64,000 nucleotides of DNA from Syntrophaceae bacterium (GCA_013177825.1 JABLXX010000008.1:62001-126000); one strand, 5' to 3'. Shown: positions 9,241 through 18,686, counted from the first letter of the stretch. The notes: generated by a model not told the origin, from the letters alone. Translations and numbers: made by a program.

Positions 9241-10227
9241 TCATGGGGCGAACGACATGCTTAAGCCCCATGATAAGCCGCTGAATACATTTGATTTAAC
9301 GTAGGATATCCCGATACCTGCCCAGCCGAGCATCCACCGGCCTTTCATATCTCCCACCACGAGACGGCCGCCCAGCGTGTATACGGCACTGCTGTCCAGC
9401 CCTGCGCGAAGATCATCTCCCAAGATACCGGCGGAAACGGAATATCCCGTATGCAGGGGAAAGCCGAACATTTTCAGGGGCAGCCTGACGTCCAGGTCGG
9501 CATTGTTATCCCAGTACGATGAGTTGCCTGAAATCCTGATATAATTGGATGATGTTGCAATATCCCTGGTCTTGAACCAGCTGTAACGGGAGGTTAGAGT
9601 CAGTATCCATTTTTCCGCAAATTTCTTCTTATATTGAACATCCACGGACGGGACAAACGATACGGTGTCGACATACCAGTCGACAAGATGCCTGTCGTAT
9701 TGTCGCTTCAACTCGATCCCTGCCGGCGTAACCGCGTGGAACGAGCTTTTTGTCTGCGAATAGATCATACCAAAGGTCGGGCCGATACTGAACGTGTCCG
9801 TCAGAAGAATTCTGACTCCTGCCTCGATTCCTATTGCGTAGGAGGCATATTTTTCATCATTGCCGACCAGCAGGGGGGTGTCTGAAAAATTGTTTTTGGC
9901 CTCGGAATATCCTATGCATCCGCCAAGAAGCGGAAGCCATCTCAGCCCGGTATCGCCAATCGGTTTTGGTTCGCCTGGAGTTCCACGTCCTCCGAATTTC
10001 GTGATGCTCAACGTCGATCCGTTCGTGTCGAAGTTATAGAATCCACCTGAAATCCCGTCTTCACCGTCCAGAATGGCAACGGTTTCGACCCTGGTGCCCA
10101 CCATCTTGTTGAAATTGTCCAGTTGTGACTGAAGCACGGGAGCAGCAGCCGGAACAGGCAAGACGAGAGAAAAGAAGGCCACCGGAACGAGAAGGCAGAC
10201 GATCAGGAATATCCGGGTAATCTTCAT
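9241..10227 (-). CDS. Exported outer-membrane beta-barrel-like protein
   Basis: A 328-residue protein with a signal peptide (MKITRIFLIVCLLVPVAFF, cleavage near VPAAAP). The mature chain shows alternating beta strands with aromatic ends (GIEAGVRILLTDTFSIGPTF; KWILTLTSRYSWFKTRD; GYSVSAGILGDDL) and ends in SWGLSMSFAP, a terminal strand closing near Phe, as in outer-membrane barrels. The start at 10227 is preferred because it begins the signal peptide, although the ribosome site is weak; an in-frame ATG at 10242 and a longer frame to 10326 exist. No closer family was recognised. It is followed at 267 bases by the HD-GYP gene and is probably a separate transcript. Confidence 0.7.
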   Translation of the reverse strand: MKITRIFLIVCLLVPVAFFSLVLPVPAAAPVLQSQLDNFNKMVGTRVETVAILDGEDGISGGFYNFDTNGSTLSITKFGGRGTPGEPKPIGDTGLRWLPLLGGCIGYSEAKNNFSDTPLLVGNDEKYASYAIGIEAGVRILLTDTFSIGPTFGMIYSQTKSSFHAVTPAGIELKRQYDRHLVDWYVDTVSFVPSVDVQYKKKFAEKWILTLTSRYSWFKTRDIATSSNYIRISGNSSYWDNNADLDVRLPLKMFGFPLHTGYSVSAGILGDDLRAGLDSSAVYTLGGRLVVGDMKGRWMLGWAGIGISYVKSNVFSGLSWGLSMSFAP

Positions 10228-10372
10228 TTTTTTCCAAATCATGAAAGGGATTTGGCGAAGGTAACGGCAGGCCCCCCGTGACTGACCGCGGGATGCCACT
10301 TTGGAACACAAGACCGGTTGCTTCACCGGTACCGATTCGTTGTATCGATGAAGGCCGTTGAATCATGATAAA

Positions 10373-10400
10373 AAGGCAGGATCATTTCTGATCCTGCCTT
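10373..10400 (-). terminator. Strong intrinsic terminator (minus strand)
   Basis: A perfect 12-bp stem (AAGGCAGGATCA / TGATCCTGCCTT) closes a GAAA tetraloop on the minus strand and is followed by a run of five T. It lies 15 bases after the stop of the small lipoprotein gene and ends the transcript coming from the thaumatin-like gene cluster. Confidence 0.9.
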
Positions 10401-10414
10401 CCAGGGACTTCCCG

Positions 10415-10687
10415 TCACTTCACGCGGAATGCGCCGGACGGGATCTTGTCTTCAGGCGCATAGACATAGCCCCTTATTTCCATGCATTCGCGGAGTCTCT
10501 GGTTTATCATGTCCGTGTTGCCGGCCTGGCCCATGTCCCTGCTGTAAGTCACGGCGGCCTCTTCGCACTCGAACTTGTCGACCTTCGCCGCACGCATGTC
10601 TTTTCTGGTGTTGTACCAGTACATGCTTTGCGGTGCGCAGCCCGACACGATAAACACCAGGATCAACAGGATGGTCAGTTTTTTCAT
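10415..10687 (-). CDS. Small lipoprotein sharing a Cys module with the upstream thaumatin-like protein
   Basis: A 90-residue lipoprotein with signal MKKLTILLILVFIVSGCAP (Cys 17). GGAGGAGGTG lies at normal distance from the ATG. The body contains FECEEAAVTYSRDMGQAGN, then DMINQRLRECMEIRGY. The same pattern (F-D/E-C, AA, MG-x-x-GN-x-D, L-x-E-C) occurs near the N-terminus of the protein encoded just upstream at 10734-13028. The two genes are 46 bases apart on one strand and a terminator follows, so they form an operon. The module is not one I can name; two conserved cysteines about 27 residues apart suggest a disulfide-held hairpin. Function unknown. Confidence 0.8.
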   Translation of the reverse strand: MKKLTILLILVFIVSGCAPQSMYWYNTRKDMRAAKVDKFECEEAAVTYSRDMGQAGNTDMINQRLRECMEIRGYVYAPEDKIPSGAFRVK

Positions 10688-10733
10688 ATCGTGAGCACCT
10701 CCTCCATGGTTGTATTGTTCGCCGCTGCAGTTG

Positions 10734-13028
10734 TCATTTACAGCCTTCAGCCGGTACGCCTGGATGAAGCTCGTTCCTGGATTTTCCCCATCCCATTACG
10801 GCACTCGACGCCGCAGACGAGCACTGGGGTTGCGTGACACCGGAATCCAGGTTCAAGAAGCCGTTGGAATACTTGGCCTGGCAGGTCATTGTCTTCGTGG
10901 CATCTGAGCAGGTCGTGGTCATCCTGACCGTATCGCCTTCTTTCAGAAACAGTTCGATCGGGTTGGGGCCTGCATACGCTGTCTCGGCATTGTTGTTGAT
11001 GCTGACGCGGGTCTTGAAGTCACTTCCGGCATAAATAATGAACTTCGAGACCCCCTCCTGCTTCGGTGTGCAGGCCGACGGGTTCGGTCGTGCAAAACCG
11101 AGCTGGCGGACGTTGCCGGTGCTCCAGATGATGCTGCAATTGTTGTCTTTGCAGGCTGGACTGCTGTCGTCATCCGGTTTGAGTCCGATTGCCGGATCAT
11201 ACGTTGCCTTGCAGGAGACCTGTGTAAGACTGTCGCATTCGTTGTTGATGATCAGCTTGTAACCGGCGTCCAGATAGAGGTCGATCTCTTTCGTGTCTAC
11301 ATTGAACGCAAAGGTCTGCTTGGCCGAATCCGGAGAGGTGATCACAACCGATCCGGATGTCTTGCTCGTCAGGAATTTGAATTTCCGTCCGGTCTGTCCG
11401 TCCGGTTTGCATACCGACGGGTCGGGCGGGCCTAGCTGGAGGGCTCCCTTGGCGTAGACGAATCCGCTCAGGGGGTCGGCACAGTCGGGATTGTCCTTCG
11501 AGGGATTCAGCTTCCCAGTTGTGGCGTCATAGATGGTTTTACAGATAATCATCTGTTTCGGATCCTGGGGAAGGTACGAGGTGATTGTAACCTGATCCTT
11601 ATCCTTCAGGGCTTTCAGTATGGAATGGTCTCCAAAGATATCAACGGCCTTCCCGTCGTTCACAGCGATTTTGCCTTTCACGCTCTTGTCCGGATTGATG
11701 GAGAATGCATATGCATCGCCGTTGGTGCTCCGGGGGCGTGGCCCGATTGTGATAAGGAAGGATTGACCCGCCTTGCTGGCGCAGCTCGTCAGGCTGTCGT
11801 CGTCATGGTATTGCCAGGTGTAGGCCTTGGGGATGCGATCGTGGATGGCCGTCACGTACGGCTTGTACCGATCGGGCCAGCCCGAGCACGAGGGAACGGA
11901 TTTCTTGCCCAGGGGATCGCAAACGCGCTGATTCAAGGCAAGTTTGTCCTCTGTTCCGTTCTTGAGAATGTATGGATTGAATGGAGAGCAGCCACTGGAG
12001 TTGATCGTGACCTTCGTACCATCCGGACTCGTCAGGGTATAGCTGTTCTCACACCGAGGAAGCGTGATTTTGGCATTCTGCTCGGCCGTGCACTGATTGC
12101 CGCAGCCGCAGATCTTGTCGGCGGGCGATGCGCACTTTGCCGCGAGGGTGTAATAGTCCTGTTCGTAAAGATACCCCGGGTTGTCATACCGATACTGCAT
12201 ATAGGGGCCAAGACAGACGCCGTTGACGGTCGGCCAGGGGCATCCCGGCAGTTGTCCGACGGCGAGGATCTGGCACTTTTCCGGGTCTGTCGCGGGATCG
12301 CAGTTCTCCTTCTTCGATCCCCCCAGGAGCCCGCAGTTCGGGTCGTTCGACTGGATCATGACCGGGAAGTTGTAGCCGTCGACATAACTGACGTCATACC
12401 AGGTGACACCCAGCGGCGACTTGACCGGATCGATATTGGAATCGAAATTGAACTCCGCGAGCGAAGACGGTTCGGCGCCGACGGTACACGCCATCTTGCC
12501 GCATGTTTTTCCTGCCTCGCAGCAGTTCCCTTCCCGGCACTGACCGGTCGTGGTATCGCATCCGGCGCGAAAGATGAAGCGGCCGTTGAAATGCCTGTCC
12601 ACGCACATGCTTCTTATCCCGTTCGGATTCAGCTGCCAGTTTGTCCAACCGTCGGGAGACGCCATGCCGCTCGATGCCGTTGCATCCCAGTATCCGATCC
12701 AGACGGTCTCGTCGCTGCCGTTTTTGAACGATATGGAGTATTTGCCGTCTTTCGTGCAAGGATCTTCGTCGTCCTTTGCAACGACCGGCTTCGCGGTCTT
12801 TGACTGGGGTGTGGCTACTTCGAGGCACTCCTTCAGGTGCTGATCGTACAAATCCTGATTACCAGATTTGCCCATATTCTTGGTGAACGCCGCCGCTTTC
12901 TGCTGGCAGTCGAAAAGGATCTTGCGCGTAGCCATCGTGTCGGTCTCCGCAAGTGCGGCAACCGGTAAAAGCATCAGATAAAGCAGAATCAGCATCATCG
13001 CTACACGAGGGGACTTCTTTACCGGCAT
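10734..13028 (-). CDS. Secreted thaumatin-like protein with C-terminal Cys repeats
   Basis: A 764-residue exported protein. Signal peptide 1-27 (cleavage ALAE); Cys module ~38-70 shared with the lipoprotein at 10415; thaumatin-like domain ~95-430; three related ~100-residue beta repeats from ~435 to the end, each carrying a CxxxY-type element (CKTIYD, CKATYD, CQAKYS) and paired cysteines. Thaumatin signatures are GRFIFRAGC (R154), SLAEF (E192), YDVSYVDGYNFPV (D217) and AYTWQYHDDDSLTSC near 402-416, with about 20 cysteines in between. In eukaryotes the acidic cleft of this fold binds beta-glucans; a carbohydrate-binding or wall-directed role here is inferred. GGAGG precedes the ATG well. It is first of two genes in an operon with the lipoprotein. 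Confidence 0.85.
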   Translation of the reverse strand: MPVKKSPRVAMMLILLYLMLLPVAALAETDTMATRKILFDCQQKAAAFTKNMGKSGNQDLYDQHLKECLEVATPQSKTAKPVVAKDDEDPCTKDGKYSISFKNGSDETVWIGYWDATASSGMASPDGWTNWQLNPNGIRSMCVDRHFNGRFIFRAGCDTTTGQCREGNCCEAGKTCGKMACTVGAEPSSLAEFNFDSNIDPVKSPLGVTWYDVSYVDGYNFPVMIQSNDPNCGLLGGSKKENCDPATDPEKCQILAVGQLPGCPWPTVNGVCLGPYMQYRYDNPGYLYEQDYYTLAAKCASPADKICGCGNQCTAEQNAKITLPRCENSYTLTSPDGTKVTINSSGCSPFNPYILKNGTEDKLALNQRVCDPLGKKSVPSCSGWPDRYKPYVTAIHDRIPKAYTWQYHDDDSLTSCASKAGQSFLITIGPRPRSTNGDAYAFSINPDKSVKGKIAVNDGKAVDIFGDHSILKALKDKDQVTITSYLPQDPKQMIICKTIYDATTGKLNPSKDNPDCADPLSGFVYAKGALQLGPPDPSVCKPDGQTGRKFKFLTSKTSGSVVITSPDSAKQTFAFNVDTKEIDLYLDAGYKLIINNECDSLTQVSCKATYDPAIGLKPDDDSSPACKDNNCSIIWSTGNVRQLGFARPNPSACTPKQEGVSKFIIYAGSDFKTRVSINNNAETAYAGPNPIELFLKEGDTVRMTTTCSDATKTMTCQAKYSNGFLNLDSGVTQPQCSSAASSAVMGWGKSRNELHPGVPAEGCK

Positions 13029-13274
13029 GTTGCTTCCTCCTTTGCTGTTTCAATATGGGTCAGTTTCATATACGGATGAAATCATTTATGATTATCCCCC
13101 GCCCGAATATGATAAGGTCGTACTTCCCATCGCTGAATGCCTGGCAGCGGCCATGCAGGAAACGGCTTCGACCATTCAATAGGGTTTGGCAGTGCAACCA
13201 TGAATGGAGCCCTGCTCTTACAAAAAGAAGCGAGATCCCGGGCCATGGAAGAGTCTCTTGCCACGTCGCCCGCC

Positions 13275-15167
13275 TTATTTCGTGATGAGCCTGAAAGGCG
13301 GCGGCGGTGTAAATTCGCCCGGTTTGACGGAGACCTTCGCGGTATAAAGTTCGCAACCGTCAGCGTGAATGGCCAGGGTATAATCTCCGGCAGGAAGATC
13401 AAAGAATACAAAGCCGTTCCGGGAGAGATAATCCTTCGACGAAAGAAACGTCTTCAGCACTTCCTTTTCGCTCATGCCGTCCGAAGGGATGAGCGAGCGC
13501 CTGATCCCCATTCCTTCAAGGGTGACGGAGCGGACTTTGTGTTTCCCGGACAGTTCCAGAAAGTATCCCCAGTAGCTGTCGGCAGCCCCGGCAGCGGCCG
13601 TAATGATACCGGCAACCATGCCCTGGGGGATCAGGGTGTAACGGACATCGGTGATCTTCCCGGCATTGATGGACACGGGAAGATTTGCCGGCTCGGATTT
13701 GAAACCCAGCGCGCAGAGGGTCGCTTCGTAATCGCCGGGCAGGATCGCCCCGGTTTCCTGCCTCAGCGTCGAAGGATTCAGCTTGAATTGCGTTTCCTGG
13801 GCGTCTCCTTTCGCGGGTACGAGTACCAGCGACATCTGCAGGGGGATCGTCGTATCCGGTGGGCGAAAGCTGTGCCGGACATCGACATATCCGCGGGAGG
13901 AGGTCATGTTCTTCTTGATGTTGGCTTCCGTCGATTCCGCGATTGCCTCGTACTGTTGAAAGACTTCAGGACTGCTGAGAATGCTGATGTGATCTTCGTT
14001 GAAGCCCATTACCTTCAGTGCATCGGCCTGTGCTCTCGGGTCGAGCATGCTTTCCAGCGTCACGGTGTTGTCGTTGTTCTCACGAAAAAGACTCCCCCCA
14101 CCCTTGTGACCGAAGAAGAGGTAATATCGGATATGGTCGGGGATTTTCCTGGAAAAGACATGGCGGATGAAATCGCTGTTCGGCTCCATGTCTTTCCAGC
14201 TGGGGATGACAGCGGGAGAGTTTTCTACGCCGGTTTTCGCTCTTTTTTCACCGTTCCAGGGCGTCGAGATCGAGAGGAAGAGCTTCACGCTCCGGTTGTG
14301 CAGATCCTTCTCGATCAGGGCCGACCGGGAAACCAGGCCGCCCATGCTGTGAGCCACGACGAACAATTGATCGAAATTGTATTTCCCGTAGAGATCGTAC
14401 AGCTTCTTTCTCAGGAAAAAAGATGTCGTTTCAAGCCGGGCCCCCGAAGGATAATGAAATATCCAGGGCTGATAACGGGAACGGTCCAGGGCCTTTAGGA
14501 AATACTTCCAGTCCTGCGGGGAACCCGCTGCGCCATGGACAAAAAGCACCGGTATTTTTTGGGGATTGTAAGGTTCAAGAAAATATATGCTGCAGCCGGT
14601 ATATTGAAACGAATCCAGGGGCTCCCAGAACGCCTTCTCTCCCTGTTCCGCGGAGAAGGAGGGATCGTCCAGATCGGCGAGTGCGCCTGCCGACGTTGAA
14701 TGCTTTCTCTTTCCGCCGGAATATAATGTCAGGGGACCGGCGAACGGAGGAACATGCTGTGCACCATCCGGTGAGATCTCGAAGTCGAGTCCCCATGCGA
14801 CTCCTCCTGCCTGAGGTGAGAGGGGGGCTCCCTTTCCATAATGACCCGCCCATTCTCCCGGATCATAGGCATAATTGCCGTTGGCGTCTTCGAATGCAAA
14901 AATCCGGTATCGCCCCTGCCGAACGAGGAGTTCGTAAGGCCCGGGCTCCGACAGCACGGTGTAATCGCCGACGGAAAGGCGGCCGTCGTCCATGCTGTAG
15001 GCGATTGCGAAGACTGGTTTTGTGATGGGGGATCTGCTGACGATTTCACCGAAAAGGAGGGAAGAATCTTTCGAAAACTGAACATCCTCCCTTACCTTCA
15101 CGAGCGCACAGCCGCTTAAAAAACAAGCGGTTAAAAGAATCGCCAGTGTACATCCGAATCGCCTCAT
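13275..15167 (-). CDS. Large lipoprotein alpha/beta hydrolase
   Basis: A 630-residue lipoprotein with signal MRRFGCTLAILLTACFLSGC. After an N-terminal ~190-residue beta-rich region (GRYRIFAFEDANGNYAYDPG) comes an alpha/beta hydrolase domain: oxyanion strand IPVLFVHGAAGSPQDW and nucleophile elbow AHSMGG. A C-terminal ~200-residue part has two beta-sandwich-like segments (LPAGDYTLAIHADGCELYTA). The fold suggests a lipase or esterase tethered to the envelope. The frame is open to 15248, but the ATG at 15167 starts a proper lipobox. The ribosome site is weak. It lies 246 bases upstream of the thaumatin-like gene on the same strand. Confidence 0.85.
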   Translation of the reverse strand: MRRFGCTLAILLTACFLSGCALVKVREDVQFSKDSSLLFGEIVSRSPITKPVFAIAYSMDDGRLSVGDYTVLSEPGPYELLVRQGRYRIFAFEDANGNYAYDPGEWAGHYGKGAPLSPQAGGVAWGLDFEISPDGAQHVPPFAGPLTLYSGGKRKHSTSAGALADLDDPSFSAEQGEKAFWEPLDSFQYTGCSIYFLEPYNPQKIPVLFVHGAAGSPQDWKYFLKALDRSRYQPWIFHYPSGARLETTSFFLRKKLYDLYGKYNFDQLFVVAHSMGGLVSRSALIEKDLHNRSVKLFLSISTPWNGEKRAKTGVENSPAVIPSWKDMEPNSDFIRHVFSRKIPDHIRYYLFFGHKGGGSLFRENNDNTVTLESMLDPRAQADALKVMGFNEDHISILSSPEVFQQYEAIAESTEANIKKNMTSSRGYVDVRHSFRPPDTTIPLQMSLVLVPAKGDAQETQFKLNPSTLRQETGAILPGDYEATLCALGFKSEPANLPVSINAGKITDVRYTLIPQGMVAGIITAAAGAADSYWGYFLELSGKHKVRSVTLEGMGIRRSLIPSDGMSEKEVLKTFLSSKDYLSRNGFVFFDLPAGDYTLAIHADGCELYTAKVSVKPGEFTPPPPFRLITK

Positions 15168-15561
15168 TCGAAGACCCAATAGACGTAGTTCACAGCATTC
15201 ACATGAAAAATCAATTCGCACGGGCACTGCTGCCTTCAGTAAAAGCATGCTTAAGCATAATAAATGCCAAGACGGCCAATGACCTGATCAGCCATTTGTG
15301 ATCGAATGACTGGAACATGCGAGCGACAGGACAACACGTGGAGACCGGAACCGATTAGACTCCAACTTGTCTTTATCACTTACGTAATTACAACAGGAGC
15401 GGGCAGGGGACGACTCAGGCGAGATAATGACGATCACAGATTATCTGTGTAATCGCACGAATTTGACCGACCGCAACGTCAACGAAATGACTGCGTCAAG
15501 ATCGGGACGTTAACGGATTTTGTTGAAGAGATAAGCCAAAGGTAACGGATACCCGTTGTCA
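15168..15561. other. Intergenic stretch with a palindrome
   Basis: No convincing gene here. The only structure I see is a 7-1-7 palindrome, CACAGAT-T-ATCTGTG, at 15435-15449, between the DsrE gene stop and the hydrolase gene start; it could be an operator or part of a hairpin. A promoter for the hydrolase gene should lie in this stretch but I could not fix it. Confidence 0.35.
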
Positions 15562-15903
15562 CTAGAATGTCAGTATGTGTTCGCCTTTCTTGATATAATC
15601 CGTCAAAGGCATCCCCATATATTTCACTTCGATCCCAAGATTCTCAAGAGAGCTTGAAACGCCATATTGATCTGAACACGCTTTACAGGCTTCCAGTTTA
15701 ATCCCTTCCGCTTTCATTTCAGCGATCTTCTGTTGCAATTCGGCATCCTCACTCAGCAATTTCGATGAAGGGCCCCAGACGATTAACGTGACGGCATCCC
15801 ACCACTTTTTCTTCTTTGCATTCAAGGTATACATAAACACCATTTTCGTCGCGACTTCCCTATCCCCGCTTGTCCAGAGAACGACCAATGAATCATTGTT
15901 CAT
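15562..15903 (-). CDS. DsrE/DsrF-like family protein
   Basis: A 113-residue protein of the DsrE/F/YchN-like fold (LVVLWTSGDREVATKMVFMY at the start; VTLIVWGPSSKLL as the second strand; a cysteine pair in LEACKACSDQYGV). Members carry sulfur on a cysteine in tRNA thiolation or dissimilatory sulfur metabolism, while many stand-alone copies in anaerobes have no known role. A clear GAGGAGG precedes the ATG. The nitroreductase gene lies 38 bases upstream, so co-transcription is likely. Nothing in the context (no dsr or tus genes) fixes the function. Confidence 0.85.
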   Translation of the reverse strand: MNNDSLVVLWTSGDREVATKMVFMYTLNAKKKKWWDAVTLIVWGPSSKLLSEDAELQQKIAEMKAEGIKLEACKACSDQYGVSSSLENLGIEVKYMGMPLTDYIKKGEHILTF

Positions 15904-15941
15904 CCTGATACCTCCTCGGGTCTTTAATATTAGGTGTTTGC

Positions 15942-16544
15942 TCAGATTGTCTTCAGGACCAACTTGTCCAGAGCAAGGCGCGGCCTTGCCCTGGGTGACT
16001 GATCGGGATGACCCACCGGCAAAAGCACCACCGGGTGGACGTTCTCATCCAGTGCCAACTCCATCTTTACTTTCTTGCGATCGAACCTTCCAAGCCAGCA
16101 ACTGCCCAGCCCCAGATCGACGGCCTTCAGAACGATGTGCTCCACGGCGATCGCCACATTCATGGCAAGGTAGGCCTTGACCGCTTCCTCGTCCATGGCG
16201 GGGCTGACGGCGGCCGGGTCATTCATGTCGATATCCACCCCCTCGAAGACGCCTTCCTTCAGCAGTTCTCCGATACGCCCCTCCCTTGCCGCCATGGCCG
16301 TCAGGTCGGCGCAGCACACAAAGACAACCGCTGCCTTGACGATGAACTTGTAGGGCGTACACCGGCCGAGGGCCTCCTTCGCGGCAGCCGATTGTGCGAC
16401 GACGAAGCGCGCGGGCTGGACGTTTGACCCCGAAGGGGCAAGCCTGGCGGCATCCAGGAGCAGGCGGACGGTATCAGCCGATATATCCTCGTCCCTGAAT
16501 TTTCGTATGCTCCTCCGTGATGCGATAACGTCTGACAGTTCCAC
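15942..16544 (-). CDS. Nitroreductase-family flavoprotein
   Basis: A 200-residue FMN-dependent oxidoreductase. The N-terminal SRRSIRKFRDEDI and AARLAPSGSNVQPARFVV are the FMN and dimer-interface motifs of the family, and LGLGSCWLGRFDRKKV is the C-terminal conserved loop. These enzymes reduce nitro, quinone or enone groups with NAD(P)H. Translation starts at GTG 16544, with GGGAGGTG five bases before it. It sits between the HAD gene (36 bases upstream) and the DsrE gene on one strand, which suggests an operon, though the substrates of the three do not obviously connect. Confidence 0.92.
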   Translation of the reverse strand: MELSDVIASRRSIRKFRDEDISADTVRLLLDAARLAPSGSNVQPARFVVAQSAAAKEALGRCTPYKFIVKAAVVFVCCADLTAMAAREGRIGELLKEGVFEGVDIDMNDPAAVSPAMDEEAVKAYLAMNVAIAVEHIVLKAVDLGLGSCWLGRFDRKKVKMELALDENVHPVVLLPVGHPDQSPRARPRLALDKLVLKTI

Positions 16545-16580
16545 TGTGGCACCTCCCGTGTTCGGATCATAACGGAATGC

Positions 16581-17300
16581 CTATTCTCTGCCCGTTCCGA
16601 GAAACCACTTCCCGAACTCGACCAGGGTCCCTCTCGCAGGAGTATCAACGGCCTTCCTCGATTCAGTCGCATTATTGACCCAGTAAACCTGCAGACCGGC
16701 CTTCATCGCAGGCGCCATGTCGTTGCCCCAATCGTCGCCCACCATGATGCATTCTTCCGGACGCCGTCCGATGAGTCCGACAATCTCCCGGTAATAATTG
16801 GGATTCGGTTTGGCAGAGTGCATCGTTTCGTAAGATGTGACCAGCTTGAAAGGAAAATCGGAGACATCAGCCCATTCCATCCGCTGCCGGATCGCCGTCT
16901 CGGGAAAGATTGGATTCGTGGCGATGACCACGTCACACCCTGTATCGAGAGCAGCCTGGATGGCCGCGCGGGCCGAAGGGTTGGGACGGGTGAGCGATCG
17001 GAGAGTGCCATACGGCTTCGCATAGAATTCGTCGAAGAGATGCATCATTTCTTCCGCCGTCCGTCCGACCCTCGGGAAGAAATGATCGATGAACACCTGC
17101 CGGTTCGTCAGAGCAGGGTCAGCGTTTTGAATCATCGCAGAGGTTGCATGAAAGAGCGCGGACACGAATTCCTTCGGGGGAACCAGATGTGCCATATGCG
17201 GGGTCAGCAATCCAAAATACTCTCTCACAAAACGGTGCATGTCGTTTTCCAGGAGCGTGTCGTCCAGATCGAACAGAACCGCACGAATCGTTTTGCTCAC
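16581..17300 (-). CDS. HAD-superfamily hydrolase
   Basis: A 239-residue phosphatase-like protein. Motif I is FDLDDTLLEND, motif II lies in VVIATNP, and motif IV is VGDDWGNDM; a helical cap lies between. This fits HAD subfamily IA, whose members hydrolyse nucleotides, sugar phosphates or glycolate phosphate. The start is GTG at 17300 (the ribosome site is weak, AAGG). The substrate cannot be read from sequence. It is probably first in a minus-strand group with the nitroreductase and DsrE genes. Confidence 0.9.
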   Translation of the reverse strand: MSKTIRAVLFDLDDTLLENDMHRFVREYFGLLTPHMAHLVPPKEFVSALFHATSAMIQNADPALTNRQVFIDHFFPRVGRTAEEMMHLFDEFYAKPYGTLRSLTRPNPSARAAIQAALDTGCDVVIATNPIFPETAIRQRMEWADVSDFPFKLVTSYETMHSAKPNPNYYREIVGLIGRRPEECIMVGDDWGNDMAPAMKAGLQVYWVNNATESRKAVDTPARGTLVEFGKWFLGTGRE

Positions 17301-17343
17301 GGCAGGAAGCCTTTTCTTCTATCTTACGGATGATCCATTCCGG

Positions 17344-17541
17344 TTAGACTGTTTTCCTGATTCCCAGCATTTTATAGAGCGGGCAGTGTCCCGAGGCTAC
17401 GCTCGAGAGAAGCATGCCGGCAAGGACGGCAAGGACGAGACCCGTGATTCCCGTCACCCACCCCGCGATATTGGCGACAATGAAAAGAACCGCGATCAAG
17501 AGCCGAACGATCCTGTCGATGGTACCCACGTTTCGATCCAT
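17344..17541 (-). CDS. YgaP-like membrane protein (DUF2892)
   Basis: A 65-residue membrane protein. MDRNVGTIDRIVRLLIAVLF is the DUF2892/YgaP transmembrane signature, followed by a second membrane helix and CPLYKMLGI at the end. In E. coli the same module is fused to a rhodanese domain; here it is free. GGGGAAGG at the right distance supports the ATG at 17541 over the longer frame to 17595. It lies between the HAD gene and the LOG gene. The conserved Cys may take part in sulfur transfer, but no evidence here shows it. Confidence 0.85.
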   Translation of the reverse strand: MDRNVGTIDRIVRLLIAVLFIVANIAGWVTGITGLVLAVLAGMLLSSVASGHCPLYKMLGIRKTV

Positions 17542-17654
17542 GTGCAATCCTTCCCCCGGCGTTGCCGGATATTCCATTTTTGCCCGACAAGACACGGTTG
17601 TATAAGCCCGGCGATCGCCATTGGAGAGCGTGGCGATTCCTACCGCTTCTCCAA

Positions 17655-18686
17655 TTAGAAACTGTTGATGACCTGGATCATCTGCCGGAGCCGGCCGTAA
17701 TCGCGCCTGTTGAATTCGAAGGCGATGCGCGGGTACTCCAGGTCCGATCCATCCTCCCGCTCTTCGGGCGTCGGCTCGATCCGCTGCACCCTCCCCCGGC
17801 TGATGATGTCCTGGAAGTCGATGTTGAGCCCGTCGATTGCATGATCGGTAGGAGCGAATTCCATCCGGATGACAAGGAGGTCTTTCACGAACCGCATGGA
17901 GTGGAAATTGCGGTAGAAGCGGGTGATGGTTCTAACCGCGGCTTCCACGTCGTCCACCATCTCGTAAAGCTCGAAATCATCCCGGGAAATGAACTGGTTT
18001 CTCAGCAGATGTTCACGGATATGTTTGTCCCAGGTTTTCCAGTAGGTCCCTCCCGGCCGATCGATCAGAACCAGCGGCATGAGGCGGCTCTTCCCTGTCT
18101 GCATCAACGTGATGGCTTCATAGCATTCGTCCAGGGTGCCGAAGCCGCCGGGGAAAAGGACGATGGCATCGGAATGGCGCATAAACGTCAGTTTTCGAGT
18201 GAAGAAGTATTTGAAGGTGATGAGCTTGCTGTCTCTTTCGATAACGGGATTGGCATTCTGTTCCCAGGGAAGACGGATGTTGGCGCCAAAGCTTTTTTCG
18301 CTGCCGGCGCCCTCGTGTCCGGCCTGCATGATGCCGGGACCGGCGCCGGTGATGACCATCCAGCCCTCCTCGGCAATGCGCCGCGCAAACTCAACGGCCT
18401 GCCGATACTCCGGTTTGCTCGGTTGGGTTCGAGCGGACCCGAACAGAGTCACCTTGCGCGTATCGGCATAGGGGGCAAACAGTTTGAAGGCGTAGCGCAG
18501 TTCCCGGATCGCCGTTTGAACGACGCGAACATCACCACGGTGCTCCACGTCCGTGAGGAGCTTCAGGGCACTTTCGACGATATCGGCCACCAGGTCCGAG
18601 TTGTATCCGCCACCTTGAAGATCGATCAGTTCCTGAATCCGCTTCTTCAGTTCCGGAGCCCCCGGGCTTCGATTTCTTTTTCCCAT
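17655..18686 (-). CDS. LOG-family (lysine-decarboxylase-like Rossmann) protein
   Basis: A 343-residue member of the LOG/TIGR00730-type family. The nucleotide-binding site is VTLFGSAR and GAGPGIMQAGHEGA, and the signature PGGFGTLDE is intact. Plant and bacterial LOG enzymes release cytokinin-type bases from nucleotide monophosphates; many bacterial members act as AMP/IMP nucleosidases. This one is longer than the ~190-residue core, with ~80 extra residues before the fold and ~90 after, as in a known long subgroup. AGGAACAG precedes the ATG. The SppA-like gene is 87 bases upstream on the same strand. Confidence 0.9.
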   Translation of the reverse strand: MGKRNRSPGAPELKKRIQELIDLQGGGYNSDLVADIVESALKLLTDVEHRGDVRVVQTAIRELRYAFKLFAPYADTRKVTLFGSARTQPSKPEYRQAVEFARRIAEEGWMVITGAGPGIMQAGHEGAGSEKSFGANIRLPWEQNANPVIERDSKLITFKYFFTRKLTFMRHSDAIVLFPGGFGTLDECYEAITLMQTGKSRLMPLVLIDRPGGTYWKTWDKHIREHLLRNQFISRDDFELYEMVDDVEAAVRTITRFYRNFHSMRFVKDLLVIRMEFAPTDHAIDGLNIDFQDIISRGRVQRIEPTPEEREDGSDLEYPRIAFEFNRRDYGRLRQMIQVINSF

